Shown: positions 34,970 to 43,585, counted from the stretch's first letter. The stretch is 64,000 bases of DNA from Streptomyces sp. CB03234 (GCF_001905885.1 NZ_LIYH01000004.1:496001-560000); one strand, 5' to 3'. Notes: generated by a model not told the origin, from the letters alone. Program-made: numbers and translations.

Positions 34970-36007
34970 GTGACCACCACCGTCCTCGCCGCCGGCGACC
35001 ACTTCGTCCTGCCCCGGCTGCTCGACGAGGAACTCCGCGCCGCCGCACCGCCCGGCGCCGGCCTCGACGTACGCCGGATCCAACTGCCCTGGCCGCACAC
35101 GCCCTTCGGCCCGGTCGCCGAGGTCGACGAGGCGTCCGGCACCGAGGACGAGCTGATCGAGGCGCTGCGCGGCGTACGGATCTGCCTCACCCAGATGGCC
35201 CCGCTCACCGAGCGGATCCTCACGGCCTGCCCCGACCTGGAACTGTTCTGCGTCAGCCGAGGCGGCCCCGTCAACGCCAACCTTAAGGCGGCCACCCGCC
35301 ATGGTGTCGCCGTCTGTTACGCGCCCGGCCGCAACGCCGTCGCCACCGCCGAGCACACCCTCGCCCTGATCCTCGCCGCCGCGCGGGGCATCGGCGACGT
35401 CCACACCGACCTCAAGCACGCCACCTGGCGCGGCGACTACTACGACTACGACAACTGCGGCATCGAGATCGACGGCTCGGTCGTCGGCCTGGTCGGCTTC
35501 GGCGCGATCGGCTCACGCGTGGCCCGTGTCCTGGTCGCCATGGGCGCCAAGGTCCTGGTCCACGACCCGTACGTCACGCCCGAGGCGGTGGGGGGCATCG
35601 CCGAACTGGTGCCGCTGGACGAGCTGCTGGGCCGCTCCCGGATCGTCTCGCTGCACGCGCGCGTGACGGAGGAGACCAAGGGCATGATCGGGGCGGCTCA
35701 GCTCGCGTCGATGCCGCCCGGCTCGGTGCTGGTCAACTGCGCGCGCGGCGCGCTCGTCGACTACGAGGCCGTGTGCGACGCGCTGGACTCGGGGCGGCTC
35801 GCGGGCGCCGGTTTCGACGTGTTCCCCGCCGAGCCGGTCCCGGCCGGGGCCCGCCTGCTGTCCACGCCGGGCGTCGTCCTCACTCCGCACATCGCGGGCG
35901 CCAGCCGGGAGGTGGCCCACAAGGCGGCCCGGATCGTGGCGGCCGAGGCGGCCCGCTTCCTCCGTGGCGAACCGCTCGCCCACTGCGCCAACCCCGAGGG
36001 GCGTTAA
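34970..36007 (+). CDS. D-2-hydroxyacid dehydrogenase family protein
   Basis: A 345-residue NAD(P)-dependent dehydrogenase of the SerA/glyoxylate-reductase superfamily. It has the Rossmann GLVGFGAIGSRVARVL, the substrate Arg in NCARGALVDYE, the Glu of the catalytic triad region and the catalytic His in LTPHIAGASREV. The first ~120 residues include FCVSRGGPVNANL. It would oxidise or reduce a 2-hydroxy acid derived from the kinase substrate. The GTG at 34970 follows GGAG at eight bases, 17 bases after the phosphatase. Its TAA overlaps the TAA of the convergent SDR gene within TTAA. Confidence 0.87.
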   Translation: MTTTVLAAGDHFVLPRLLDEELRAAAPPGAGLDVRRIQLPWPHTPFGPVAEVDEASGTEDELIEALRGVRICLTQMAPLTERILTACPDLELFCVSRGGPVNANLKAATRHGVAVCYAPGRNAVATAEHTLALILAAARGIGDVHTDLKHATWRGDYYDYDNCGIEIDGSVVGLVGFGAIGSRVARVLVAMGAKVLVHDPYVTPEAVGGIAELVPLDELLGRSRIVSLHARVTEETKGMIGAAQLASMPPGSVLVNCARGALVDYEAVCDALDSGRLAGAGFDVFPAEPVPAGARLLSTPGVVLTPHIAGASREVAHKAARIVAAEAARFLRGEPLAHCANPEGR

Positions 36008-36795
36008 CGCTTCGGGCGCGGCTGCGACAGGTACCGCTGGCCGGCGGCCTTCAGACGGTCGGGCAGCACCTTGGTGGCTACGCCCAGGACCTTCGTCCGC
36101 ACCGACCCGGCGACCACCTTGCCCCGGCCGCGCATCAGGGCCTCGAAGGCGTCCTCGGCGACCCGGGCCGGATCGTCCTTCGCCATGCGCCCCAGGCGTG
36201 TGTCGGCCATGCCGGCGCGGTGGAAGAAGGGCGTCCGCGTGGCACCCGGCATCAGCGCCGTGACGCTCACCCCGGTGTCCCGCAGCTCGCTGTGCAGGGC
36301 CTGCGCGAAGGACTGGAGGAACGACTTCGAGGCGCTGTAGACGGACTGGCACGTCCCCGGCGCCATCGAGGCCAGTGACGAGGTGACCAGCAGCCGCCCC
36401 TCGTCCTCCTCCACCATGCCGCGCAGCAGCCGGTGCGCGAGGTGCACCGTCGCGTTGATGTTCAGGTCGATGATCCGGGCGTGGTCGGCGAGGTCGACGT
36501 CGAGGAACGCCCCGCCCCGCCCCACGCCCGCGTTCAGCGCGGCGGCGGCGACCGGCCGGCGGGTCGCGAGGACCGCCGCGTACAGCTGCTCGACCCCGTC
36601 ATAGGTGGCGAGGTCGGCCCGTACGGCGACGACGCCGGCGCCCCGGCCGCGCAGCTCCTCGGCGGCGGCCGTCAGGGCCGCGTCCTCGGCGCAGACCACC
36701 AGGTCGAACCCGTGGCCGGCGAACTGCCGGGCCAGCGCAAGACCGATGCCGCTGGACGCGCCGGTCACCACCGCCAGCGGTTTCACGGTGTCCAT
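36004..36795 (-). CDS. Short-chain dehydrogenase/reductase
   Basis: A 263-residue SDR with AVVTGASSGIGLALA (cofactor), ALNAGVGRGG in place of the NNAG motif, a catalytic Ser in VTSSLASMAPG and YSASKSF as the catalytic Tyr/Lys. The C terminus is basic (RLKAAGQRYLSQPRPKR). It resembles the long-chain ketoreductase/DltE-like SDRs. An ATG at 36816 is possible, but a sigma-B-like -10 (GGGTAC, minus strand 36810-36805) would lie inside it, so 36795 is preferred. Divergent from the MFS gene at 36883. Confidence 0.85.
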   Translation of the reverse strand: MDTVKPLAVVTGASSGIGLALARQFAGHGFDLVVCAEDAALTAAAEELRGRGAGVVAVRADLATYDGVEQLYAAVLATRRPVAAAALNAGVGRGGAFLDVDLADHARIIDLNINATVHLAHRLLRGMVEEDEGRLLVTSSLASMAPGTCQSVYSASKSFLQSFAQALHSELRDTGVSVTALMPGATRTPFFHRAGMADTRLGRMAKDDPARVAEDAFEALMRGRGKVVAGSVRTKVLGVATKVLPDRLKAAGQRYLSQPRPKR

Positions 36796-36823
36796 GCGCG
36801 CCGGGTACCCACCCATCGGCTCC

Positions 36824-36849
36824 GTTTCACCCAATTGATCATGGGGTAC
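36824..36849 (+). promoter_or_regulatory. Sigma-B-like promoter of the MFS gene
   Basis: GTTT at 36824-36827 and GGGTAC at 36844-36849 are separated by 16 bases, matching the streptomycete stress sigma-B consensus GNNT-N14-16-GGGTAC/T. A second GGGTACCC lies at 36803-36810, nearer the divergent SDR. The start codon is 34 bases downstream of the -10. Confidence 0.55.
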
Positions 36850-36882
36850 CCGCCCGCCGTGTTCACGCCTCGGAGGTGACCC

Positions 36883-38409
36883 ATGACAGAGCGGGATCTC
36901 GGGCAAGCGGCTGGGCAAGCGCCGAACGGCACCGTGACGACCCAGGTTCCGGCGCGACTGGACAGACTGCCGTGGTCGCGCTGGCACTGGATGATCGTCA
37001 TCGGACTGGGCACCGTCTGGATCCTCGACGGCCTGGAAGTGACCATCGTGGGCAGCATGGCCGGCCGGCTCTCCGAGGAGGGCAGCGGGCTCGCCATCAG
37101 CAGCGCGCAGGTCACGGGCGTCGCCGCCGCGCTGTACGTCGCCGGGGCGTGCTCCGGGGCGCTGTTCTTCGGCTGGCTCACGGACCGCTTCGGCCGCAAG
37201 AAACTCTTCCTGATCACCCTGGCGGTCTATCTGGCCGCGACCGCGCTGACGGCGCTGTCCTTCTCCTCCTGGTGGTTCTTCGTCTTCCGCTTCCTGACCG
37301 GCTTCGGCATCGGCGGCGAGTACGCCGCCATCAACTCCGCCATCGACGAGCTGATCCCCAGCCAGTACCGCGGCCGGGTGGACCTGATCATCAACGGCAG
37401 CTTCTGGCTCGGCGCCATGGGCGGCGCCCTGCTGTCCGTCCTCGCCCTCGACACCGACATCCTCCCCAAGGACCTGGGCTGGCGGATCTCCTTCGGCCTC
37501 GGCGTCGTCCTCGGCCTGGTCATCCTGCTCGTCCGCCGCCATGTGCCGGAGAGTCCCCGCTGGATGTTCATCCACGGGCGCGAGGAGGGCGCCGAGCAGC
37601 TGGTGGCGGACGTCGAGCGGCAGGTGGAGGCGGAGACGGGCCGGCCGCTGCCCGAGCCGGCCGGGGCGATCACCATCAAGCAGCGGCACAGTGTCGGCTT
37701 CGTACAGATCGCCCGTACGCTCTTCCGCGCCTACCCCCGGCGGGCGGTGCTGGGCCTCGCCCTCTTCATCGGGCAGGCCTTCCTCTACAACGCCATCACC
37801 TTCGGGTTCGGCGCGATCCTGGTGACGTTCTTCGACATCGGCACCGGCTCGACCGGCTACTTCTTCGCCGTCATCGCGTTCGGCAACTTCATGGGGCCCC
37901 TGCTGCTCGGCCGCTTCTTCGACACCTGGGGCCGTCGCCCGATGATCGCCGGTACGTACATCCTGTCCGGCCTGCTGCTGTTCGTCACCGCCTGGATGTT
38001 CTCCAACGGCTGGCTGACCGCCACCACCATGACCCTCAGCTGGTGCGTGGTGCTCTTCTTCGCGTCCGCCGGTGCCAGCTCCGCGTACCTCACGGTGAGC
38101 GAGATCTTCCCCATGGAGACCCGCGCGATGGCCATCGCGTTCTTCTACGCCGTCGGCACGGCCGCCGGCGGTATCTCCGGCCCGCTGATCTTCGCCGGTC
38201 TCACCGAGAGCGGCGTGGTCGCGGACACCGTGCTCGCCTTCTGTATCGGCGCCACGCTCATGGTGCTGGCCGGCCTGGTGGCGCTGTTCTTCGCCGTCGC
38301 CGCCGAACGCAGGTCGCTGGAGGACATCGCGACCCCGCTGTCCGCGCAGGCCGCCAAGGCCATGACTCCGGCCGGCCCCACCACCGCCACCGCGCGCACG
38401 GTGCCGTGA
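36883..38409 (+). CDS. MFS transporter, sugar/metabolite:H+ symporter-like
   Basis: A 508-residue permease with 12 predicted helices and a long central loop. Signatures are WILDGLEVTIVGSMAG in helix 1, GWLTDRFGRKKLF (loop 2-3 motif), RFLTGFGIGGEYAAINSAIDELIP in helices 4-5, VPESPRWMF after helix 6 and GRFFDTWGRRPMI in the second half. The pattern resembles the sugar porter/metabolite symporter group, including niacin- or aromatic-acid-type carriers; substrate unknown. GGAGG lies before the ATG. The upstream sigma-B-like promoter suggests stress-linked expression. Confidence 0.85.
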   Translation: MTERDLGQAAGQAPNGTVTTQVPARLDRLPWSRWHWMIVIGLGTVWILDGLEVTIVGSMAGRLSEEGSGLAISSAQVTGVAAALYVAGACSGALFFGWLTDRFGRKKLFLITLAVYLAATALTALSFSSWWFFVFRFLTGFGIGGEYAAINSAIDELIPSQYRGRVDLIINGSFWLGAMGGALLSVLALDTDILPKDLGWRISFGLGVVLGLVILLVRRHVPESPRWMFIHGREEGAEQLVADVERQVEAETGRPLPEPAGAITIKQRHSVGFVQIARTLFRAYPRRAVLGLALFIGQAFLYNAITFGFGAILVTFFDIGTGSTGYFFAVIAFGNFMGPLLLGRFFDTWGRRPMIAGTYILSGLLLFVTAWMFSNGWLTATTMTLSWCVVLFFASAGASSAYLTVSEIFPMETRAMAIAFFYAVGTAAGGISGPLIFAGLTESGVVADTVLAFCIGATLMVLAGLVALFFAVAAERRSLEDIATPLSAQAAKAMTPAGPTTATARTVP

Positions 38410-38634
38410 CGCGGTGACGCGCGGCGAGCCGGCGGCCGATTGGATGGTGCGCCGCTCAATGGTTTATCGTTCATTCAGTCGGTTGTGAAGACGCCTTCAC
38501 GACCGCCACACGCTGCCCCGGCTGGTTCCCCCGTCCAGCCGGGGCGTCTTGCGTTCCCGCCCGGCTTCAGCTCCCGCAGGCCGGGCACCCGTCCCCTCGG
38601 AAGACCGAGCCGAGAGACGAGGAACGGTGGAGCG
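38410..38634. promoter_or_regulatory. Intergenic region with terminator and possible stress promoter
   Basis: These 225 bases carry a local A/T-rich stretch, GTTT at 38462-38465 and GGTTGT at 38481-38486 (15-base spacer; two mismatches to sigma-B -10), the dyad GTGAAG/CTTCAC at 38485-38500 and the hairpin at 38515-38545. No gene is seen. Confidence 0.4.
38515..38545. terminator. Hairpin with 11-bp stem between MFS and SRPBCC genes
   Basis: GCCCCGGCTGG pairs with CCAGCCGGGGC around the loop TTCCCCCGT and is followed by GTCTT. It could terminate the MFS transcript. If the sigma-B-like elements upstream are a real promoter for the next gene, the hairpin would instead sit in that leader. Confidence 0.6.
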
Positions 38635-39048
38635 ATGACCGAGTACGAGCGTTCACGCACCATGCCGGCACTGCCCGAGCACGTCTTCGACCAGGCCGCC
38701 AACGTCGACCAGCTCGACAACTGGCTGCCCGAGGCCCTGCACGTGCACGCCGAGGAGCTGCCCGCCGTCACCGTGCACGAGGACCGCACCGACGAGGACA
38801 CCTCCGCGCTGCTGCGCGCCGAGAAGGACCAGATGCGCCTCGAGTGGGGCACCAGGGAGCAGGGCAGCTACGCCGGGTGGCTCCAGGTCGCCGGTATCGG
38901 CAGCGGGGCCAGCGAGGTGACCGTGCACCTGTCCTTCTTCGACGAGAGCCACGACCCGGGCGAGAAGCCGGTGAACGACGCCCTCGACCACAGCCTCCAG
39001 CGCCTGGAGGACCAGGTCCGCATGCGTGTCGACAACGCCGCCGGCTGA
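38635..39048 (+). CDS. SRPBCC-fold small protein
   Basis: A 137-residue soluble protein. The N-terminal SRTMPALPEHVFDQAANVDQLDNWLP matches the START/polyketide-cyclase-like (SRPBCC) pattern, followed by beta-strand-rich segments (RLEWGTREQGSYAGWLQVAG; SEVTVHLSFFDE) and a long C-terminal helix. Members bind hydrophobic ligands in a deep cavity; no ligand is suggested here. The ATG at 38635 has GTGGAG just upstream. It precedes the next small gene by nine bases. Confidence 0.78.
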   Translation: MTEYERSRTMPALPEHVFDQAANVDQLDNWLPEALHVHAEELPAVTVHEDRTDEDTSALLRAEKDQMRLEWGTREQGSYAGWLQVAGIGSGASEVTVHLSFFDESHDPGEKPVNDALDHSLQRLEDQVRMRVDNAAG

Positions 39049-39057
39049 CGGTCGCCC

Positions 39058-39366
39058 ATGCCCGCCACCAAGCGGTACGCGGTCGCCGCCTCCGGACAGT
39101 GGACGGACGAGGAGGAGGGCCGCCGCCGGCTGCCCGCCGGGGAGGTCCACGCCTGGGAGCCGGGCATGAACCAGACCGTCTGCGGCCTCTCCCTCAGCCG
39201 GTCGCAGCTCGGCCGCTTCCCGCACGTCGTCTGGCCGGACGTCCTGCCCGAGTCCGGCGGCGCCGCCGACCGCGTCCAGCGGGTCTGTCCCCGCTGCGCC
39301 TCCGTCGCCGGCCGCCGGGGCGGCGACGCCCGGCCACGGTGGCAGCGCATCCGCCCCCGCCCATGA
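39058..39366 (+). CDS. Small conserved hypothetical protein with Cys motif
   Basis: A 102-residue protein with MPATKRYAVAASGQWTDEEE, HAWEPGMNQTVCGLSLS and a C-terminal VQRVCPRCASVAG. Three Cys residues (one in VCGL, two in CPRC) and nearby His could bind zinc. Similar short proteins occur widely in Streptomyces with no assigned role. It starts nine bases after the SRPBCC gene and ends in an Arg-rich tail. No strong ribosome site is visible, so translational coupling is likely. Confidence 0.65.
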   Translation: MPATKRYAVAASGQWTDEEEGRRRLPAGEVHAWEPGMNQTVCGLSLSRSQLGRFPHVVWPDVLPESGGAADRVQRVCPRCASVAGRRGGDARPRWQRIRPRP

Positions 39367-39374
39367 TCGTCCCG

Positions 39375-39399
39375 GTTTTCGTCCTGCTTCGCGGGGCAC
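39375..39399 (+). promoter_or_regulatory. Sigma-B-like promoter candidate before the decarboxylase
   Basis: GTTT at 39375-39378 and GGGCAC at 39394-39399 with a 15-base spacer match the sigma-B consensus except for C instead of T in the -10. The ATG at 39409 lies ten bases downstream, so the transcript would be nearly leaderless. Confidence 0.35.
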
Positions 39400-39408
39400 T
39401 GGGACGGC

Positions 39409-40875
39409 ATGGACCATTCACAGGCACCCGTGCTCGACGCGCTGGCCGCGTACCACTCCAAAGACCAGACACCCTTCACTCCGCCCGGCCACAAACAGGG
39501 CCGCGGCGCCGACCCGCGCGTACGCGCCGTCCTCGGTGACGCCGTCTTCCGCTCCGACGTGCTCGCCACCAGCGGGCTGGACGACCGGACCTCCTCCCAC
39601 GGCATCCTCGCCACGGCGCAGGAGCTGATGGCCGACGCGGTCGGGGCTGAGCACACGTTCTTCTCCACCTGTGGCAGCTCCCTGTCCATCAAGGCCGCCA
39701 TGCTGTCCGTCGCCGGACCGCACGAGAAGCTGCTGGTCGGGCGCGACGCCCACAAGTCGGTGGTGTCCGGCCTCGTCCTGGCCGGGATCGTCCCGATCTG
39801 GGTCGACCCCCAGTGGGACGCCGAGCTCCACCTCGCCCACCCGCCGTCCGCCGACGCCTTCCGCGCCGCGTTCGCCGAGCACCCCGACGCGCGGGGCGCC
39901 CTGGTGACGACCCCGACGCCGTACGGCACCTGCTCGGACCTGGCCGGCATCGCCGAGGCCTGCCACGAGCACGGCGCGCCGCTCATCGTCGACGAGGCGT
40001 GGGGCGCCCACCTGCCGTTCCACCCGGACCTGCCCACCTGGGCCATGGACGCCGGGGCGGACGTCTGCGTCACGTCCGTCCACAAGATGGGCTCGGGCCT
40101 CGAACAGGGCTCGGTCTTCCACCTCCAGGGCGACCTCATCGAACCGGAGGTCCTGAAGAACCGCGAGGACCTGCTCGGCACCACCAGCCCCTCCGTCCTC
40201 GTCTACGCCGCCCTCGACGGCTGGCGCCGCCAGATGGTGCAGCACGGCCACGCCCTCTACGACGACGCGCTGGCCCTGGCCAAGACGGTACGGACGCGGA
40301 TCGCCGAGATCGACGGCCTCCATGTGCACGGGCGCGACGACTTCTGCGGACCCGGCCGCTCCGCCGACCTCGACCCCCTCCAGGTCATCATCGACATCAC
40401 GGGGCTCGGTACGACCGGCTACCGGGTCGCCGACTGGCTGCGCGAGCACCACCGCGTCAACATGCACCTGTCCGATCACCGCCGCAGCAGCGCCCAGCTC
40501 ACCCACGCCGACGACGAACGCAGCGCCGACGCCCTGCTCACCGCGCTGCGCGACGTCGCCGGCCACGCGGACGAACTGCGCCCCGCGCCGCGGGTGGAGG
40601 TCCCCGACCCGGCCGACCTCCGCCTGGAGCAGGTCATGCTGCCGCGCGACGCGTTCTTCGGGCGGGTCGAGCAGGTGCCGTGGGAGAAGGCCGTCGGCCG
40701 GATCAGCGCCGAGATGCTCACCCCGTACCCGCCCGGCATCCCCGCCGCGCTGCCCGGCGAGAAGCTCAACGCCGAGGTGCTGCACTACCTGCGCAGCGGT
40801 GTCGACGCCGGCATGGTCGTCCCGGACGCCGCCGACACGGAGGTCAAGACGGTACGGGTGACCGTGGAGCACTGA
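39409..40875 (+). CDS. PLP-dependent Orn/Lys/Arg decarboxylase family protein
   Basis: A 488-residue fold-type I PLP enzyme. Family marks are TPFTPPGHKQGRG at the N terminus, HTFFSTCGSSLSIKAAML, VDEAWGAHLPFHP (PLP-binding Asp), the Schiff-base Lys in TSVHKMGSGLEQGS and a C-terminal SAEMLTPYPPGIPAALPGE. It would decarboxylate lysine, ornithine or arginine to a polyamine; the exact amino acid is not visible. The length matches the short bacterial group without the wing domain. It lies convergent to the M20 gene, with direct repeats in between. Confidence 0.88.
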   Translation: MDHSQAPVLDALAAYHSKDQTPFTPPGHKQGRGADPRVRAVLGDAVFRSDVLATSGLDDRTSSHGILATAQELMADAVGAEHTFFSTCGSSLSIKAAMLSVAGPHEKLLVGRDAHKSVVSGLVLAGIVPIWVDPQWDAELHLAHPPSADAFRAAFAEHPDARGALVTTPTPYGTCSDLAGIAEACHEHGAPLIVDEAWGAHLPFHPDLPTWAMDAGADVCVTSVHKMGSGLEQGSVFHLQGDLIEPEVLKNREDLLGTTSPSVLVYAALDGWRRQMVQHGHALYDDALALAKTVRTRIAEIDGLHVHGRDDFCGPGRSADLDPLQVIIDITGLGTTGYRVADWLREHHRVNMHLSDHRRSSAQLTHADDERSADALLTALRDVAGHADELRPAPRVEVPDPADLRLEQVMLPRDAFFGRVEQVPWEKAVGRISAEMLTPYPPGIPAALPGEKLNAEVLHYLRSGVDAGMVVPDAADTEVKTVRVTVEH

Positions 40876-40880
40876 CACGC

Positions 40881-40948
40881 CACGGTCACAGGGAAACGCC
40901 ACGTCACAGGGAAACGCCACCGTCACAGGGAAACACCACGGTCACAGG
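40881..40948 (+). repeat. Tandem direct repeats between convergent genes
   Basis: Units of 18-19 bases (CACGGTCACAGGGAAACGC) lie at 40881-40899, 40900-40917 and 40918-40936, with a partial fourth to 40948. They fill the whole 66-base gap and run into the stop codon of the M20 gene. Copies differ by one or two bases. The units are not self-complementary, so this is no obvious terminator. Confidence 0.85.
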
Positions 40949-42135
40949 CCCGCCGCGGCCTTCTCCCGCAGGCACGCCCAGGCCTCCTCCGGCACCTCCG
41001 GGCGCAGCAGCACATCCGCCGCCGTGCACGCCAGCGCCTCCGCCGCCGCCAGCATCACCCGGCGCCCGCGCGGCCCCGCCGCCGCCTCGGCGAACTCCGG
41101 TGTGTGGTCCGACGCGTCCGAGCCCATGATCGCGACGAACGGGTGGACCGCGGGCACCCGCGTGCTCACATTGCCGATGTCGGACGATCCCAGGTACACG
41201 CCGGGCTCGGGCTCCGACAAGGGGATGCCCGCCCGGTCCAGGTGGTGGGCGAACAGCCCCGACAGCACCTCGTTGTCGCGGAAGTGCTCGTAGCGGCCGC
41301 CCACACCGGTCACCTCCACCCGGGTACGCGTGGCCGTCGCCACGCCCTGCGCGCACGAGCGCACCTCCTCCACCAGGTCCTCCAGCGCGGCCGTCGTCGC
41401 CCCGCGCAGCCCGAAGAGCCCCTCCGCGTACTCGGGCACGATGTTCGTCGCCCGGCCGCCGTCCGTGATGATGCCCTGTACGTGGGACCCGGCCGGCAGC
41501 CGCCGGTCCAGCACGCCCAGGGTGTTGAACAGCTGGATCAGCGCGCCGAGCGCGTCGATGCCCTCCGTGGGGTTGCCCGTCGGATGCGCGGCCCGCCCGT
41601 GGAACGCCACCCGGATCTGGGCGCTGGCCGTCAGCGGCGCCCACGACCAGCTGTAGACGCCCGGGTGGAACATCAGCGCCGCGTCCACCCCGTCGAACAG
41701 CCCCGCCTCCACCTCCACGACCTTGCCGCCCCCGCGTTCCTCCGCCGGCGCACCCACCGCCAGCAGCGATCCCGGGACCTCGCCGAGCGCTCCCCGTACC
41801 GCGAGCGCCGCGCCCAGACCGGCCGCGGCGATCAGGTTGTGGCCGCACGCGTGCCCCAGCAGCGGCAGCGCGTCGTACTCCAGCAGCAGCGCCACGCACG
41901 GCCCGTCACCCGAGCCGGTGCGGCCGGTGAACGCGGTCGGCAGGCCCGCCACCCCGCGCTCCACCTCGAACCCCTCCCGTTCGAGTTCGCCGGTCAGCAG
42001 CCGCGCCGCCTCCCGCTCCTCGAACGCCGTCTCCGGTGAGCGGTGCAGCGCGAGGCCGACGTCCCACAGCCGCTCCGCTCGGACGGCGACCTCCTCCCTG
42101 ATCCGGTCGTACACGGGCTCGGGGTTCTGCGACAC
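40942..42135 (-). CDS. M20-family amidohydrolase/metallopeptidase
   Basis: A 397-residue co-catalytic zinc hydrolase of the AbgB/aminoacylase type. Visible elements are LHRSPETAFEE, LLLEYDALPLLGHACGHNL (zinc-binding Asp and His), GAPAEERGGGKV (catalytic Glu pair), FHGRAAHPTGNP in the dimerisation domain and MGSDASDHTPEF near the end. It probably cleaves N-acyl or amide bonds of amino-acid derivatives. GTG 42135 is the best start (AAGGAGG five bases upstream); an upstream in-frame ATG lacks such a site. The last codons derive from the adjacent direct repeat. Confidence 0.87.
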   Translation of the reverse strand: MSQNPEPVYDRIREEVAVRAERLWDVGLALHRSPETAFEEREAARLLTGELEREGFEVERGVAGLPTAFTGRTGSGDGPCVALLLEYDALPLLGHACGHNLIAAAGLGAALAVRGALGEVPGSLLAVGAPAEERGGGKVVEVEAGLFDGVDAALMFHPGVYSWSWAPLTASAQIRVAFHGRAAHPTGNPTEGIDALGALIQLFNTLGVLDRRLPAGSHVQGIITDGGRATNIVPEYAEGLFGLRGATTAALEDLVEEVRSCAQGVATATRTRVEVTGVGGRYEHFRDNEVLSGLFAHHLDRAGIPLSEPEPGVYLGSSDIGNVSTRVPAVHPFVAIMGSDASDHTPEFAEAAAGPRGRRVMLAAAEALACTAADVLLRPEVPEEAWACLREKAAAGL

Positions 42136-42220
42136 GTACGCCTCCTTCGACAGGCGGGGACTGGCTCCCCGTACGGGTTCCACGCCCCCGACGGCCGATG
42201 CGTACGCGGAGGTACGGGGC

Positions 42221-43480
42221 TCAGGTCTCCACGCCCGGCCGCCGCTCGGTGCCGCCCTCGCCGCGCAGCCGGCGGCGCAGGGCCGCCAGCCGGGGGTAGC
42301 GCTCGCTGAGCTCCGCCGAGCGGCGGTCCAGCTCCTGCATGAGGCGCTCGCTGCGCCTGTCCAGGTCCAGCTCGTCGAGGATCCGGTCGATCTCGGCGAG
42401 CAGCGCGCCGTGCAACTGCCACTGCCGGGGGTGCTCCTGCACGTCCTCCAGCAGCATGTCGGCGACCCGGTCGCGGGTGACCCGGCTCGCGGCCAGGGCG
42501 GCGGTCAGCCGCTCCTCCGCGGCCTCCGCGTTGGCGGCCACCTGCGTGGTGATCAGGCGGGCGAAGCTCTCGATGGCGTCGGCCATGTGCTCGAACAGTT
42601 CCTTGAGCCCGGCCGACACGTCCTCGGGGAACAGCGACTCCTCCGTACGGAACTTCGCCAGGTCGGTCAGGCTCCGGGTCAGCACCCGGAGCACCACCGC
42701 GCAGATCTCCAGGGTGTCCAGCCCCGTCCGCAGCACCACCCGGGACAGCAGCCCCTCCCGTACGCGCGGATTCATCCGCAGGCTCTCCTCCGCCTGCCGC
42801 AGCGACGCGTCGACCTCCACGATGTCGTGGTCCAGCCGCCGCGCCTCGTGCAGCCGGGCCGCCGCGTGCGGGAACGGGATGTGGCCCTCGGAGATCTCCG
42901 CGCCCATGGTGCGGAACATCCGGCCCATCCCGCGCGCCAGCCCGTCGATGGACGCCCCGGCCGACTGCGTCCACACCGGCGGTGCGAACAGCAGGTTGAA
43001 CAGCAGGCCCACCCCGGCGCCGATGAGCGTCTCCAGCACCCGGTGCCAGGCCGCCGACGTGGCCTGGGAGACACCGAGGACCAGCATCGCGCTGATCGCC
43101 ACCTCGGGGACGAACTCGTCCACCCGCACGAAACGGCCGATGATCAGCGCGGTGAAGATCGTCAGGCCCAGGCTCCACCAGGTCAGTCCCACCAGGGCGG
43201 TGAAGCCGATGGCGATGAGGACACCGACGACGACCGAGTTGACGCGCCGGATACCCGTGGTGAGCGTCGCGTACAGGGTGACCTGCACGACCAGCAGCGC
43301 GGTCAGCGGGGCCGTCAGCGGGGCGGGTTGCGCGGGCAGAACCATCAGGGCGACGACGAAGGAGATGACGGCGGCGGCCGTGGAGCGCAGCGTCTGCGCC
43401 GCGACGGGTTCGGTGGTCCGCCGCACCAGTTTGATCACGGGTGCTGATACGTCCGGCATCCCCTTCACGTGCCCGATCAT
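42221..43480 (-). CDS. FUSC/aromatic-acid-exporter-like membrane protein
   Basis: A protein of about 419 residues. The N-terminal half has some six hydrophobic helices (TAAAVISFVVALMVL; VGVLIAIGFTALVGL; LGLTIFTALIIGRFV) as in the FUSC/ArAE family, and the C-terminal half is a long charged alpha-helical cytosolic domain (EHMADAIESFARLIT; RLMQELDRRSAELSERYPRL). Family members export aromatic acids or act in membrane stress. The start is uncertain: ATG 43480, or TTG 43519 with GGTGAGG upstream. It is divergent from the SDR at 43586. Confidence 0.78.
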   Translation of the reverse strand: MIGHVKGMPDVSAPVIKLVRRTTEPVAAQTLRSTAAAVISFVVALMVLPAQPAPLTAPLTALLVVQVTLYATLTTGIRRVNSVVVGVLIAIGFTALVGLTWWSLGLTIFTALIIGRFVRVDEFVPEVAISAMLVLGVSQATSAAWHRVLETLIGAGVGLLFNLLFAPPVWTQSAGASIDGLARGMGRMFRTMGAEISEGHIPFPHAAARLHEARRLDHDIVEVDASLRQAEESLRMNPRVREGLLSRVVLRTGLDTLEICAVVLRVLTRSLTDLAKFRTEESLFPEDVSAGLKELFEHMADAIESFARLITTQVAANAEAAEERLTAALAASRVTRDRVADMLLEDVQEHPRQWQLHGALLAEIDRILDELDLDRRSERLMQELDRRSAELSERYPRLAALRRRLRGEGGTERRPGVET

Positions 43481-43523
43481 GAGCCACTCACCACACTTCA
43501 GCCCCAGGAACCCCTCCAACGCC

Positions 43524-43549
43524 GTTTTGCCTCACCCGTGACGTGGTAC
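43524..43549 (+). promoter_or_regulatory. Sigma-B-like promoter candidate before the SDR gene
   Basis: GTTT at 43524-43527 and TGGTAC at 43544-43549 with a 16-base spacer differ from the sigma-B consensus at one -10 position. The SDR start codon is 37 bases downstream. Confidence 0.4.
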
Positions 43550-43585
43550 CGCCAAAGTCCCGATTCCCCTTGCCGAGGAGGCACG

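Noticed and set aside
40881-40948. Possible CRISPR remnant or attachment site
   Set aside because: Units are contiguous without spacers, and there is no integrase, tRNA gene or mobile-element gene nearby.
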